Shown here piece by piece: positions 7,250 to 13,877 of a stretch of DNA of 13,932 nt. Below the pieces are notes generated by a model. That model worked only from the letters and a program-made list of their open reading frames with translations. It searched no databases and was not told where the DNA came from. How positions within the stretch are numbered: the stretch's first letter is position 1; each line of letters begins with the position of its first letter. The DNA comes from Heteroruminococcus sp964370005. GTDB taxonomy: Bacteria; Bacillota; Clostridia; Oscillospirales; Ruminococcaceae. The DNA is taken from the NCBI GenBank assembly GCA_964370005.1, contig CAYJGR010000058.1:1-13932 (forward strand). Reading direction: 5' to 3'. The position numbers and the translations under genes were made by a program.

Positions 7250-8239
7250 TCAGCCCCCCCTTCTACTTGCCACGACTTTTGGGATAAACTTCGCACCTAA
7301 GCCGTATAGCTTATCCTTGAGAGCCTGAAAACGTGGTGATGCGCCCAGAAGCATCATTACAATCAGTGCAATGGCGTAGAGCAGGAGGCGGTACTGGCTG
7401 GCCTCACGCAGAAGCTCGGGCAATGCTGTGATGACACAGGCCGCAATGACCGACCCTCGAATACTGGCCATACCCCCGAGCACCACCATTACCAGTATCT
7501 CAATGGACACATTATAGTGAAAATCGGTGGGTTCGAGTGTCGATTTGAAAAACCCGAACATAACCCCCGCCATGCCCGCAAAACAGGCCGCGATGGTGAA
7601 TGTCATCACCTTATAGCGTTTGAGGTCTATGCCGACACTCTCGGCGGCGATGGAGTTGTCACGGATAGCCGTGATGGCTCTGCCGTGGCGGGAGTTTACA
7701 AAGTTGACCGACAAGAGAATTACGAGTAGCACCACGGCAAACATGGGTAGAAATGTCTCGGATTTGTTGCCAAGACTCGGTATGCCATTCAGACCACTTG
7801 TGCCGCCTGTGCCGGGGATTATCTTTAGAAAGCTTCGTATTACCTCACCAAAGGCGAGGGTAACGATGGCGAGGTAGTCACCTTTTAGGCGCAGGATTGA
7901 GGAGCTTATAAGAAACCCGCCGACCGCCGCCGCAATGCCACCTATGATAAGTGCCAATACAAACTGTAGCAGTACCGGTAGCTCGGTATTGACGGCAAAC
8001 ATACATCCCGCATAGCCACCGATGGCATAAAAGCCTGCATGACCAAGAGACAGCTCACCCAAAAAGCCCACCACCAAACAAAGCGACACAGCCAATACGA
8101 TGTTGTAACACATGCGCAGAACGATGGACTGCATACTGCGGGAGAGTAATCCTTGACTTATAAGGATATACACGAGGGCGTATAGGACAATTGCCACAAT
8201 GGCAGTTATAATATTTTTCTTTGTAAGTATCTTTTTCAT
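7250..8239 (-). CDS. livM: Branched-chain amino acid ABC transporter permease LivM
   Basis: Inner-membrane permease of the Liv importer, 329 aa, with about 8-10 hydrophobic helices starting with a lysine-rich N-terminus (MKKILTKKN). The diagnostic stretch VVGFLGELSLGHAGFYAIGGYAG (about 57-79) is the LivM signature, followed by RLKGDYLAIVTLAFGEVIR (about 118-136), the part that contacts the ATPases. SRHGRAITAIRDNSIAAESVGID (about 182-204) is the EAA-like cytoplasmic loop. The ATG at 8239 follows GGGAGGG with a 7-nt spacer, 15 nt after livH. Typical LivM length without the N-terminal extension found in enteric bacteria. Confidence 0.95.
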   Translation of the reverse strand: MKKILTKKNIITAIVAIVLYALVYILISQGLLSRSMQSIVLRMCYNIVLAVSLCLVVGFLGELSLGHAGFYAIGGYAGCMFAVNTELPVLLQFVLALIIGGIAAAVGGFLISSSILRLKGDYLAIVTLAFGEVIRSFLKIIPGTGGTSGLNGIPSLGNKSETFLPMFAVVLLVILLSVNFVNSRHGRAITAIRDNSIAAESVGIDLKRYKVMTFTIAACFAGMAGVMFGFFKSTLEPTDFHYNVSIEILVMVVLGGMASIRGSVIAACVITALPELLREASQYRLLLYAIALIVMMLLGASPRFQALKDKLYGLGAKFIPKVVASRRGG

Positions 8240-8254
8240 TATGCGCCCTCCCTT

Positions 8255-9142
8255 CTAAACCTTTTCTATTGTTTTCTTGCCCAAAAGCCCCGAAGGTTTA
8301 AGCACAAGCATAATAATGAGTATTGCAAAGGCCACACCGTCGGCGGCGGGTTTTATGGCATCGGGCAGATATACTATGGTAAAGGCCTCGATAAGACCAA
8401 TGAGCACACCACCGAGCATAGCCCCCGGTATGGAGCCTATACCACCGAACACGGCGGCGGCAAAGGCTTTTATGCCAAATACTGCGCCTGTATAGGGGTC
8501 AACATTTTGATATCTTGCCACATATAGTATACTGGCGATGGCAGCCAGTGCCGAGCCGATGACGAATGTAATGGATATGGTGGCATTGACATTGACACCC
8601 ATAAGTTGTGCGGCACCTTTATCCTCAGATACTGCCAGCATAGCGCTACCCATTTTTGTTTTTTTGATAAACAGGGTGAGGGCGATCATTATAATGACGG
8701 TGGTCACCCAGATGATGATTGAGACCCCGGGGATGCTCACCACACCCAGTTCGAGTGAAGGCAGTGTCAATATTTCGGGGAAGAACACCCGTTGTGAGCT
8801 AAATATGAGCAGTGCAAGGTTTTGCAGTAGGTATGAAACACCTATAGCGGTTATGAGCACTGACAGGGGTGAGGATTGGCGCAGTGGCTTGTAGGCCAAT
8901 TTTTCGACTGTAAAGCCGAGCACCGCACACACCGCCACACATAGCAGTAGCGTGATCCAAATAGGTAGCCCCATATTCATGAGGAACACCATAATCGTGT
9001 AGGCACCCACCATAATTACATCGCCATGGGCAAAGTTAAGCATCTTAGCGATACCGTACACCATAGTATAACCCAGTGCCACAAGTGCAAAAACACTGCC
9101 ACGGTTTATACCGTCAATCAACGTGGACAAAAAAATTTCCAT
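8255..9142 (-). CDS. livH: Branched-chain amino acid ABC transporter permease LivH
   Basis: Second inner-membrane permease of the Liv importer, 295 aa from the chosen start. The LivH signature GYTMVYGIAKMLNFAHGDVIMVGAY (about 29-53) is present, with KMGSAMLAVSEDKGAAQLMGVN (about 162-183) as the cytoplasmic coupling loop and a conserved GGIGSIPGAMLGG run (about 230-242). About 8 hydrophobic helices. The ATG at 9142 fits the family N-terminus (MEIFLSTLIDGINRGSV) and has AAGGAA 10 nt upstream; the 13-codon extension to 9181 lies in the leader. First gene of its own transcription unit, behind the promoter at 9215-9243. Confidence 0.94.
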   Translation of the reverse strand: MEIFLSTLIDGINRGSVFALVALGYTMVYGIAKMLNFAHGDVIMVGAYTIMVFLMNMGLPIWITLLLCVAVCAVLGFTVEKLAYKPLRQSSPLSVLITAIGVSYLLQNLALLIFSSQRVFFPEILTLPSLELGVVSIPGVSIIIWVTTVIIMIALTLFIKKTKMGSAMLAVSEDKGAAQLMGVNVNATISITFVIGSALAAIASILYVARYQNVDPYTGAVFGIKAFAAAVFGGIGSIPGAMLGGVLIGLIEAFTIVYLPDAIKPAADGVAFAILIIMLVLKPSGLLGKKTIEKV

Positions 9143-9184
9143 AGAATGTTCATTCCTTACTATATATTCTCGTACATACATCTA

Positions 9185-9195
9185 CCGCCCGGCGG
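9185..9195. promoter_or_regulatory. Small GC dyad in the livH leader
   Basis: CCGCC-C-GGCGG, a perfect 5-bp inverted repeat around one central base, about 13 nt downstream of the predicted livH transcription start. Position fits a repressor site or a short leader hairpin; no known motif is recognised. Confidence 0.3.
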
Positions 9196-9214
9196 CTAAA
9201 AACAACATAAAGGT

Positions 9215-9243
9215 ATTATATAATCAAACGGCAAAATAATCAA
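9215..9243 (-). promoter_or_regulatory. Promoter of livHMGF
   Basis: On the minus strand TTGATT (9243-9238), 17-nt spacer, then a perfect TATAAT (9220-9215). It lies immediately downstream of the livK terminator and about 73 nt before the livH start, so it can restart transcription for livHMGF and the kinase gene. Confidence 0.7.
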
Positions 9244-9261
9244 CACATTTTGACATTTAAC

Positions 9262-9297
9262 AAAAAAGGGGAGCCGACAAAACATCGGCTCCCCTTT
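9262..9297 (-). terminator. Terminator between livK and livH
   Basis: Perfect 13-bp stem AAAGGGGAGCCGA (9265-9277) with TCGGCTCCCCTTT (9285-9297), 7-nt loop, and six T after the stem on the minus strand. It ends or attenuates transcription from livK. Confidence 0.88.
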
Positions 9298-9318
9298 GAG
9301 CGTAACTAAGTTGTATCG

Positions 9319-9477
9319 CACCTGTCGAAAACAGGTGACCTCCAAGTCGCGGAGGGAGGGATAGTGTGAAAGGGAACCGTCAGGGTACCCTTTCGCATAG
9401 AGCGCAAGCGGATAACCCGCCACCGCAGTGGCATATTTTGTGCGTCCCTTAGCACAAAATGGTATCGCACAAGCGAT
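9319..9477 (-). repeat. Cluster of consecutive hairpins in the livK 3' untranslated region
   Basis: No gene is supported here. Hairpins, given as arm pairs: 9319-9325/9331-9337 (CACCTGT); 9339-9343/9351-9355 (CCTCC); 9365-9374/9388-9397 (TGTGAAAGGG, one wobble or mismatch); 9419-9423/9428-9432 (GCCAC); 9435-9443/9452-9460 (ATTTTGTGC, perfect 9 bp); 9464-9468/9473-9477 (ATCGC). Five or six stems in 160 nt, between the livK stop and its terminator, suggests a folded RNA tail or an intergenic palindromic element. Confidence 0.55.
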
Positions 9478-9480
9478 GCT

Positions 9481-9525
9481 AACGGTTTATTAAAAAAGAC
9501 CAAATGACTTTTTTGATAAACTGTT
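9481..9525 (-). repeat. 18-bp hairpin immediately after livK
   Basis: Arm 9481-9498 (begins AACGGTTTAT) pairs along its whole length with 9508-9525 (ends ATAAACTGTT), with two G-U wobbles and a 9-nt loop. It begins 5 nt after the livK stop codon. The stem is AT-rich with a run of six T in its 3' arm on the minus strand, so it could be a weak terminator, a pause site or a stabiliser against 3' exonucleases. Confidence 0.6.
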
Positions 9526-9530
9526 GTATC

Positions 9531-10700
9531 TTACTGAGCTACGTAGACGCCGTCTACAATCTTGGCGACCTTAGCATCCTTCTGGGGTTCGCCCGATGCA
9601 TCAAACTCGAGCTTGCCGGTCAGGCCGTCGAGCGAGATTTCGGTCATAGCGGTTACAAGAGCGGCATTGTCAACGCTACCTGCGGTCTCAACAGCTGCCT
9701 TAATGGCATAGATTGCATCGTAGCCGTCGGCGGCGAACTGGTCGGGTGCAACGCCATACTTCTCGGTGTAATCGGCTGTGAACTTAACGATTGCGGGGTT
9801 AGGGTCGGTCGAAACAAAGGGGGTCAGGAAGATAAGACCCTCTACCAAAGCGGCATTCTCGCCTTCGAGGTAGTTCAGGATGCCGTCGATGCCGTCACAA
9901 CCAACATAAGGCAGTGCAAGCTCTTTTCTGTTAGCCTCGATAACAATCTGAGCAGCCTTCTCGGCGTAGATGGGCATGAACAGGAAGTCAGCCTCTGCAC
10001 TCGAGATGGTGGTCATCTGTGCGCTAAAGTCGGTAGCATCAGAGGGGAAAGAGGTATCGGCGGTGATTTCGCCGCCCAAAGCGGTGTATGCCTCTTTGAA
10101 AGCCTCATAGATACCTACAGAGTAGCTGTCATCCTGATTGTGGATTACAGCGGCCTTGGTGTAACCAAGCTCGTTGTAGGTATACTCTGCCATAGCCTTG
10201 CCCTGCAGGGGATCGGTAAAGCAGATGCGGAAGGTGTTGGGGTTAATAGCACACTCGATCTGAGAGGCCGAGGGGGTAACCTGCAGGATGCCGTCTTCGG
10301 CAACAAGGTCATTGATGGCAACGCCTGCACCCGAAGTTACAGTACCCATCATGATCTGCATACCCTGATCCATCAGCGACTCATAAGCAGATTTAGCCAT
10401 TTCGCCGTCTGCCTCGTCATCCTCAAAGAGGAAGGTTACGTTCATACCGTTGATGCCACCGGCGGCGTTGATTTCCTCAACTGCCAGCTGGGCACCCTGC
10501 TGTACCGAGATGCCGTAGGTGGCAGCATCGCCTGTCAGGGGACCCGAACCGCCGATGATCAGCTCACCGCCTGCGGGTGTTTCACCCTCTGCCTGCGAGT
10601 CGTCTGCGGGGGCTTCCTCGGTAGCGCCACAAGCGGCCATACCAAGTACAAGACCCAGTGCCAACATAATGCTAAGAAGTTTCTTAATGCTGTTGTTCAT
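9531..10700 (-). CDS. livK: Branched-chain amino acid ABC transporter substrate-binding lipoprotein LivK
   Basis: Extracytoplasmic periplasmic-binding-type lipoprotein that delivers ligand to LivHM; 389 aa. The signal peptide (1-23, basic NNSIKK then a hydrophobic stretch) ends in MAAC with Cys24 as the likely lipidated residue, followed by an acidic, Pro/Ala-rich linker (25-45). The mature part is a type I binding fold: ELIIGGSGPLTGDAATYG (about 46-63), QQGAQLAVEEINAAGGING (about 67-85), VTSGAGVAINDL, then TPSASQ, and a C-terminal DGYDAIYAIKAA. The -3 residue of the lipobox is Met rather than Leu. The ATG at 10700 follows GGAGGAG. The ligand may be Leu/Ile/Val, but HAAT binding proteins also take other amino acids, amides or carboxylates, so specificity is inferred from context only. 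Confidence 0.94.
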   Translation of the reverse strand: MNNSIKKLLSIMLALGLVLGMAACGATEEAPADDSQAEGETPAGGELIIGGSGPLTGDAATYGISVQQGAQLAVEEINAAGGINGMNVTFLFEDDEADGEMAKSAYESLMDQGMQIMMGTVTSGAGVAINDLVAEDGILQVTPSASQIECAINPNTFRICFTDPLQGKAMAEYTYNELGYTKAAVIHNQDDSYSVGIYEAFKEAYTALGGEITADTSFPSDATDFSAQMTTISSAEADFLFMPIYAEKAAQIVIEANRKELALPYVGCDGIDGILNYLEGENAALVEGLIFLTPFVSTDPNPAIVKFTADYTEKYGVAPDQFAADGYDAIYAIKAAVETAGSVDNAALVTAMTEISLDGLTGKLEFDASGEPQKDAKVAKIVDGVYVAQ

Positions 10701-10772
10701 TGTTATTCTCCTCCATATATTACATTTTTGAGATAGAAGCCACGCTTTTATTGCACAGTTTCTAATTTATAC

Positions 10773-10802
10773 ATATTACACCGTAATGAGTAGCTTTGTC
10801 AA
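10773..10802 (-). promoter_or_regulatory. Promoter of livK
   Basis: On the minus strand a consensus TTGACA (10802-10797), 18-nt spacer, TAATAT (10778-10773) preceded by TG. The start of transcription would be near 10766, giving a leader of about 65 nt before the livK ATG. Confidence 0.78.
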
Positions 10803-10805
10803 ACT

Positions 10806-10832
10806 AAATTTACTTGTTTTTAAGTAAAATTT
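10806..10832. promoter_or_regulatory. AT-rich dyad directly upstream of the livK -35 box
   Basis: AAATTTACTT (10806-10815) and AAGTAAAATTT (10822-10832) form an inverted repeat with a 6-nt centre and one extra A, ending 3 nt from the -35 box. It could be an activator or repressor site, or an UP element. The flanking stretch 10843-10912 also carries inverted copies of ACCTCGA (ACCTCGA near 10844, TCGAGGT near 10906). No strong terminator for the acyl-CoA synthetase gene is visible in 10833-10936. Confidence 0.4.
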
Positions 10833-10936
10833 AACAATAATATACCTCGACCTTTTGTCACAAACGACAGTTTTTGTGTGTGGTTAATACACTTATGTCC
10901 TCCACTCGAGGTCATAATCGCACAAAAATCTCATAA

Positions 10937-12598
10937 TCAGTCCTTTTTGTCGTCCTTTGCACGCAATTCCACACGCCTTATCTTGCCGCTGATGGTCTTG
11001 GGCAGCGTCTCAACAAACTCGATGATGCGGGGATACTTGTAGGGAGCGGTCTGCTTTTTGACATATTCCTGCAACTCTTTGACAAGCTCAGGACTGCCCA
11101 CATGATGTTTTGTAAGCACGATGGTGGCCTTAACAACAGTACCACGCACAGGGTCGGGCGCACCTGTCACGGCGCATTCAAGCACAGCCGGATGTTCCAT
11201 GAGCACACTCTCAATCTCAAAGGGGCCGATGCGGTAACCCGACGCCTTAATAACATCGTCGGTGCGCCCCACATACCAAAGGTAACCCTCCTCATCTTTC
11301 CAAGCCGTATCGCCGGTGTGGTACACTCCATCGTACCAGCACTCACGTGTACGTTCCTCGTTTCTAAAATACCCCGAGAATACGCCGATATGCTTTTTAC
11401 CGTCGGGTACCCGCACCACAATTTCACCAACTGTACCCGGCTCGACCGACTTGCACTCTTCATCCACCAGATCGATGTCATAAAGGGGGCTGGGCTTGCC
11501 CATACTGCCGGGGCGTGCCACCGAGCCGACAAGATTGGCTGTGAGCAGTGTGGTCTCGGTCTGACCAAATCCCTCCATGAGCGAAAGTCCGGTGTAATCC
11601 TTAAAGCGGTTATAAACTTCAGGATTGAGCGCTTCTCCGGCTGTGGTGGCATATCGCAGGGAGGAAAGGTCGTAGTTCTCCATACCCTCTTTGATAAAGA
11701 AGCGATAAATAGTTGGAGGTGCACAAAATGTGGTGATGCGGTATTTTTCAATCATGTGCAGGAGATCGTTAGGCACAAATTTGTCGTGGTCGTACACAAA
11801 CACAGTGGTGGCGCAAATCCACTGACCGTAAAGTTTGCCCCAAACCGATTTTGCCCAACCTGTGTCTGAATAAGTCAGATGTATACCATCGGCCGTGGTA
11901 TTGTGCCAAAACTTCGAGGTGATGATGTGGCCTAAAGGATAAGTGAAGTCATGTAGTACCATTTTAGGGTAACCCGTGGTACCCGAGGTAAAGTACATAA
12001 TCATGGGGTCGGTGGCGGCGGTATCCATCCGCTCAAACTTATCCGAGGCGGCCTCGAGCTCGGCATCGAAATCGAGCCAACCCTCACGATTACCCTTTAC
12101 CATCATCTTGAGTGCCAAATCGGGGTAGTTCTTGTGGGCGGCATCGGCCTGCACGGCCACATCTGTGTCGGCGGTACACACCAGTGCTGTCACACCCGCA
12201 GCATTGAAGCGGTAATCGAAATCCTTTTCGGTCAGCAAATAGGTGGCGGGAATGACCACCGCACCGATTTTATGCAGTCCCAAAATGGCGAACCAAAACT
12301 GATAATGACGCTTTAACACCAACATGACACGGTCGCCTTTTTTGATGCCGTGAGATAGGAACATATTTGCCGCCTTATCGCTGTAATATTTCAGCTCGGC
12401 GAATGTAAATGTGCGCTCATTGCCATCGCTATCGCACCAAATCATAGCACGGTGGGCGGGCTCCTCTTTTGCGATCTCATCCATGACATCGTAGGCAAAA
12501 TTGAAATTGTCGGGATACACACTTTCGTAACTGTCAATCACACCATCACGGTCGAAACTCACCTTACAAAACCGCTGGTAAAAATTATCTAAATTCAT
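10937..12598 (-). CDS. Acyl-CoA synthetase, AMP-forming (ACSM-like)
   Basis: Cytoplasmic adenylate-forming ligase: carboxylate + ATP + CoA to acyl-CoA + AMP + PPi. 553 aa, the usual length. Motifs in order: LHKIGAVVIPATYLLTEKDFDYR (108-130), typical of the medium-chain ACSM/benzoate-type subfamily; P-loop FTSGTTGYPK (203-212); GFGQTET (343-349); YHTGD (426-430); GRTDDVIKASGYRIGPFEIE hinge (444-463); and PKTISGK with catalytic Lys539. The likely start is ATG at 12598, because GGAG lies 8 nt upstream; the ATG at 12604 is only 2 nt from it. It follows the cupin regulator by 60 nt on the same strand, and both sit behind the T-box. Short branched-chain, medium-chain or aromatic acids are all possible substrates; context (an isoleucine-type T-box and liv genes) points to a branched-chain acid, as inference only. 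Confidence 0.92.
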   Translation of the reverse strand: MNLDNFYQRFCKVSFDRDGVIDSYESVYPDNFNFAYDVMDEIAKEEPAHRAMIWCDSDGNERTFTFAELKYYSDKAANMFLSHGIKKGDRVMLVLKRHYQFWFAILGLHKIGAVVIPATYLLTEKDFDYRFNAAGVTALVCTADTDVAVQADAAHKNYPDLALKMMVKGNREGWLDFDAELEAASDKFERMDTAATDPMIMYFTSGTTGYPKMVLHDFTYPLGHIITSKFWHNTTADGIHLTYSDTGWAKSVWGKLYGQWICATTVFVYDHDKFVPNDLLHMIEKYRITTFCAPPTIYRFFIKEGMENYDLSSLRYATTAGEALNPEVYNRFKDYTGLSLMEGFGQTETTLLTANLVGSVARPGSMGKPSPLYDIDLVDEECKSVEPGTVGEIVVRVPDGKKHIGVFSGYFRNEERTRECWYDGVYHTGDTAWKDEEGYLWYVGRTDDVIKASGYRIGPFEIESVLMEHPAVLECAVTGAPDPVRGTVVKATIVLTKHHVGSPELVKELQEYVKKQTAPYKYPRIIEFVETLPKTISGKIRRVELRAKDDKKD

Positions 12599-12615
12599 TG
12601 TCATAGCTCCATTCC

Positions 12616-12631
12616 GCCGAGCATAGTCGGC
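12616..12631 (-). other. Small intercistronic hairpin before the acyl-CoA synthetase
   Basis: GCCGA (12616-12620) and TCGGC (12627-12631) form a 5-bp stem with a 6-nt loop, ending 5 nt before the GGAG ribosome site of the synthetase gene. It could modulate its translation; too short to call more firmly. Confidence 0.25.
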
Positions 12632-12658
12632 CGTATTTTAAGGATTGTGATATCCCAC

Positions 12659-13225
12659 TTATTTTTTTAGGATGAGGGCTAAGAATGTGCAGGGTTCTCC
12701 ACCTGTGGCAATCATACCGTGGCCGTGGCCCGAGTCGTAATATATCGCATCGCCGGGACCTAAAATCTCGACATGATCCTCGAGCGCCATCTTAAGATGC
12801 CCCGACAGCACATAGTCCAGTTCCTGCCCCTCGTGGCGGGATAGGGCTATGGGCTTATCCTGATCTTCCTCTTTGTAGGGTGCTGTGACCAAAAACGGTT
12901 CACACACTTTGCCGTCAAAGCGATGTGCAAGATGTTGGTAGGCAAAGCCCTGTCGGCGGGAGATGGGTAACCCCATGCCGTTTCGCACAATGCTGTAAAA
13001 TGACAGTTTGGGCTTTTCGCCTGTCAGCAATTCAATCATATCCACCCCAAACGCCTCGGCACATTTAAAAAGAAATGTGAAAGAGAAGTCCACAGTTCCG
13101 CTTTCAAATCCTTGGTATTCGTCCACCGAAACCCCTGTTTGCTCCGCCATGCTCTCACAGCTGATCTCCAATATTTCTCGCAGTCCTCTAATTCGTTCGG
13201 CCACCTCGGCAATTTTTAGTTCCAT
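12659..13225 (-). CDS. XRE-family transcriptional regulator with C-terminal cupin sensor domain
   Basis: 188-aa DNA-binding regulator. The N-terminal XRE-type helix-turn-helix spans about 8-67 (AERIRGLREILEISCESMAEQTGVSVDEYQ and a typical FKCAEAFGVDMIELLTG end). The C-terminal cupin_2 beta-barrel spans about 105-186, with HEGQELDYVLSG (131-142), GPGD (156-159) and SGHGHG (165-170); His131, Glu135, His167 and His169 are candidate metal or ligand contacts. This architecture is known for regulators of adjacent catabolic or acyl-activation genes, with the cupin sensing a small molecule. The ATG at 13225 has AAGGAGGAAG just upstream. It is the first gene behind the T-box, so it is probably transcribed with the acyl-CoA synthetase and may sense its substrate or product. 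Confidence 0.9.
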   Translation of the reverse strand: MELKIAEVAERIRGLREILEISCESMAEQTGVSVDEYQGFESGTVDFSFTFLFKCAEAFGVDMIELLTGEKPKLSFYSIVRNGMGLPISRRQGFAYQHLAHRFDGKVCEPFLVTAPYKEEDQDKPIALSRHEGQELDYVLSGHLKMALEDHVEILGPGDAIYYDSGHGHGMIATGGEPCTFLALILKK

Positions 13226-13316
13226 GACACTTCCTCCTTTTCAGTATTTGGCATTTACGGCGGTTGCCACAAAGTGGTGAGCCGTAAGCCTATTAATTAT
13301 GTTCTATTTTGCAAAG

Positions 13317-13356
13317 CAAAACAAAAAACCGCCCCACACATATTTGTATGGGACGG
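13317..13356 (-). terminator. T-box intrinsic terminator
   Basis: 12-bp stem with two wobbles (CCGTCCCATACA in the minus transcript, 13356-13345, with TGTGTGGGGCGG, 13340-13329), 4-nt loop, followed by TTTTTTGTTTTG. The CCGTCCC arm follows the T-box sequence, as required for the terminator/antiterminator switch. It ends about 95 nt before the regulator ATG. Confidence 0.92.
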
Positions 13357-13597
13357 GAACTAACCCGCGGTACCACCCATCTTGCGCCAAAGCGCCTCTT
13401 AACGGATTCTAACAAATCCTGAACCGATAACGCTGTTCCTGCGGGGTCGTCTACTAAAAAAATTCGTTCGAGACCCGGCTCGGGGGTGATAGACATAATC
13501 TTCGCTCATTATCGGTTTGCACCAAACACCGACTCTCTGTAAATGATGCGGAGTTGTCGTCCCCTTCATCGCCTTTTGTTGTGGTAATATTAGATTT
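13322..13597 (-). ncRNA. T-box riboswitch leader (tRNA-sensing), probable isoleucine type
   Basis: Complete T-box leader on the minus strand. The T-box sequence GGGTGGTACCGCG (13378-13366) is canonical; its UGGU bulge (13375-13372) matches tRNAs with discriminator A. The AGAGAG box (13538-13533) precedes the distal Stem I hairpin TCGGTG...ACCGA. The Stem I base pairs GGGG (about 13566-13561) with CCCC, with a GATGAAG kink-turn-like stretch on the 5' side and CGAG on the 3' side. In the specifier loop, GACA (13558-13555) pairs with TGTC (13495-13492), and the 3' side reads GAAG-ATT-A; ATT at 13499-13497 followed by a purine is the best specifier reading (isoleucine). Downstream genes are the cupin regulator and the acyl-CoA synthetase. 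The T-box identity is firm; the codon is less sure. Confidence 0.93.
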
Positions 13598-13603
13598 GCA
13601 GTT

Positions 13604-13632
13604 AGTATAGCTTATGAACGTCAACTTGTCAA
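13604..13632 (-). promoter_or_regulatory. Promoter of the T-box / regulator / acyl-CoA synthetase operon
   Basis: On the minus strand a perfect TTGACA (13632-13627), 17-nt spacer, TATACT (13609-13604). The predicted start, near 13597, marks the 5' end of the T-box leader. The -35 box is embedded in the palindrome ACTTGTCAAGT (13624-13634), also found at the topoisomerase promoter. Confidence 0.85.
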
Positions 13633-13711
13633 GTGTGAATTGAAAAAATTTTGCGCAGGATAGAAAAAAGTGGTTTGGGGCAGTGGAGAACTAAGAACTA
13701 ATGCGTAGATT

Positions 13712-13868
13712 GGCGAGGGTGGGGCACAGGCTCCCCCAGCGGTCTTTGCAGGGGGGGCATGTGCGATGTTTTGCACATGCGGTCGGCCGCCGAGCGTGCG
13801 AGGCACTGGACGACCGAGCCGTAGCCCTGCCCACGCCGAAGATGTGCGTATGGACAGGATGACCGCAT
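13712..13868. repeat. GC-rich palindromic non-coding region
   Basis: No gene is supported between 13640 and the window end. Nested inverted repeats: GGCGAGGGTGGGGC (13712-13725) with GCCCTGCCCACGCC (13824-13837), one mismatch and two wobbles; GCATGTGC (13757-13764) with GCACATGC (13773-13780), perfect 8 bp; ATGCGGTC (13777-13784) with GACCGCAT (13861-13868); CGGTCG (13780-13785) with CGACCG (13811-13816). These compete with one another. The region could be a structured RNA or a degenerate intergenic repeat element. Just before it, 13685-13702 carries a GAACTAA direct repeat. Confidence 0.4.
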
Positions 13869-13877
13869 AAAAATTTT

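Noticed and set aside
9319..9477. Possible CRISPR array
   Set aside because: The hairpin arms differ from one another and there are no equal-length direct repeats or spacers.
9504..10736. 410-codon open frame on the plus strand
   Set aside because: It lies wholly opposite livK, has no family resemblance and begins inside the livK 3' hairpin; it is a shadow of the high-GC third positions in livK.
11102..11869. 255-codon open frame on the plus strand
   Set aside because: Antisense to the acyl-CoA synthetase, whose full set of motifs is on the minus strand; no ribosome site or recognisable protein.
13293..13496. 67-codon minus-strand open frame
   Set aside because: It overlaps the T-box leader and its terminator; the RNA structure explains the sequence better.
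13640..13877. Possible tRNA or rRNA gene in the GC-rich right end
   Set aside because: No cloverleaf, T-loop (GTTCRA) or CCA end could be found on either strand.
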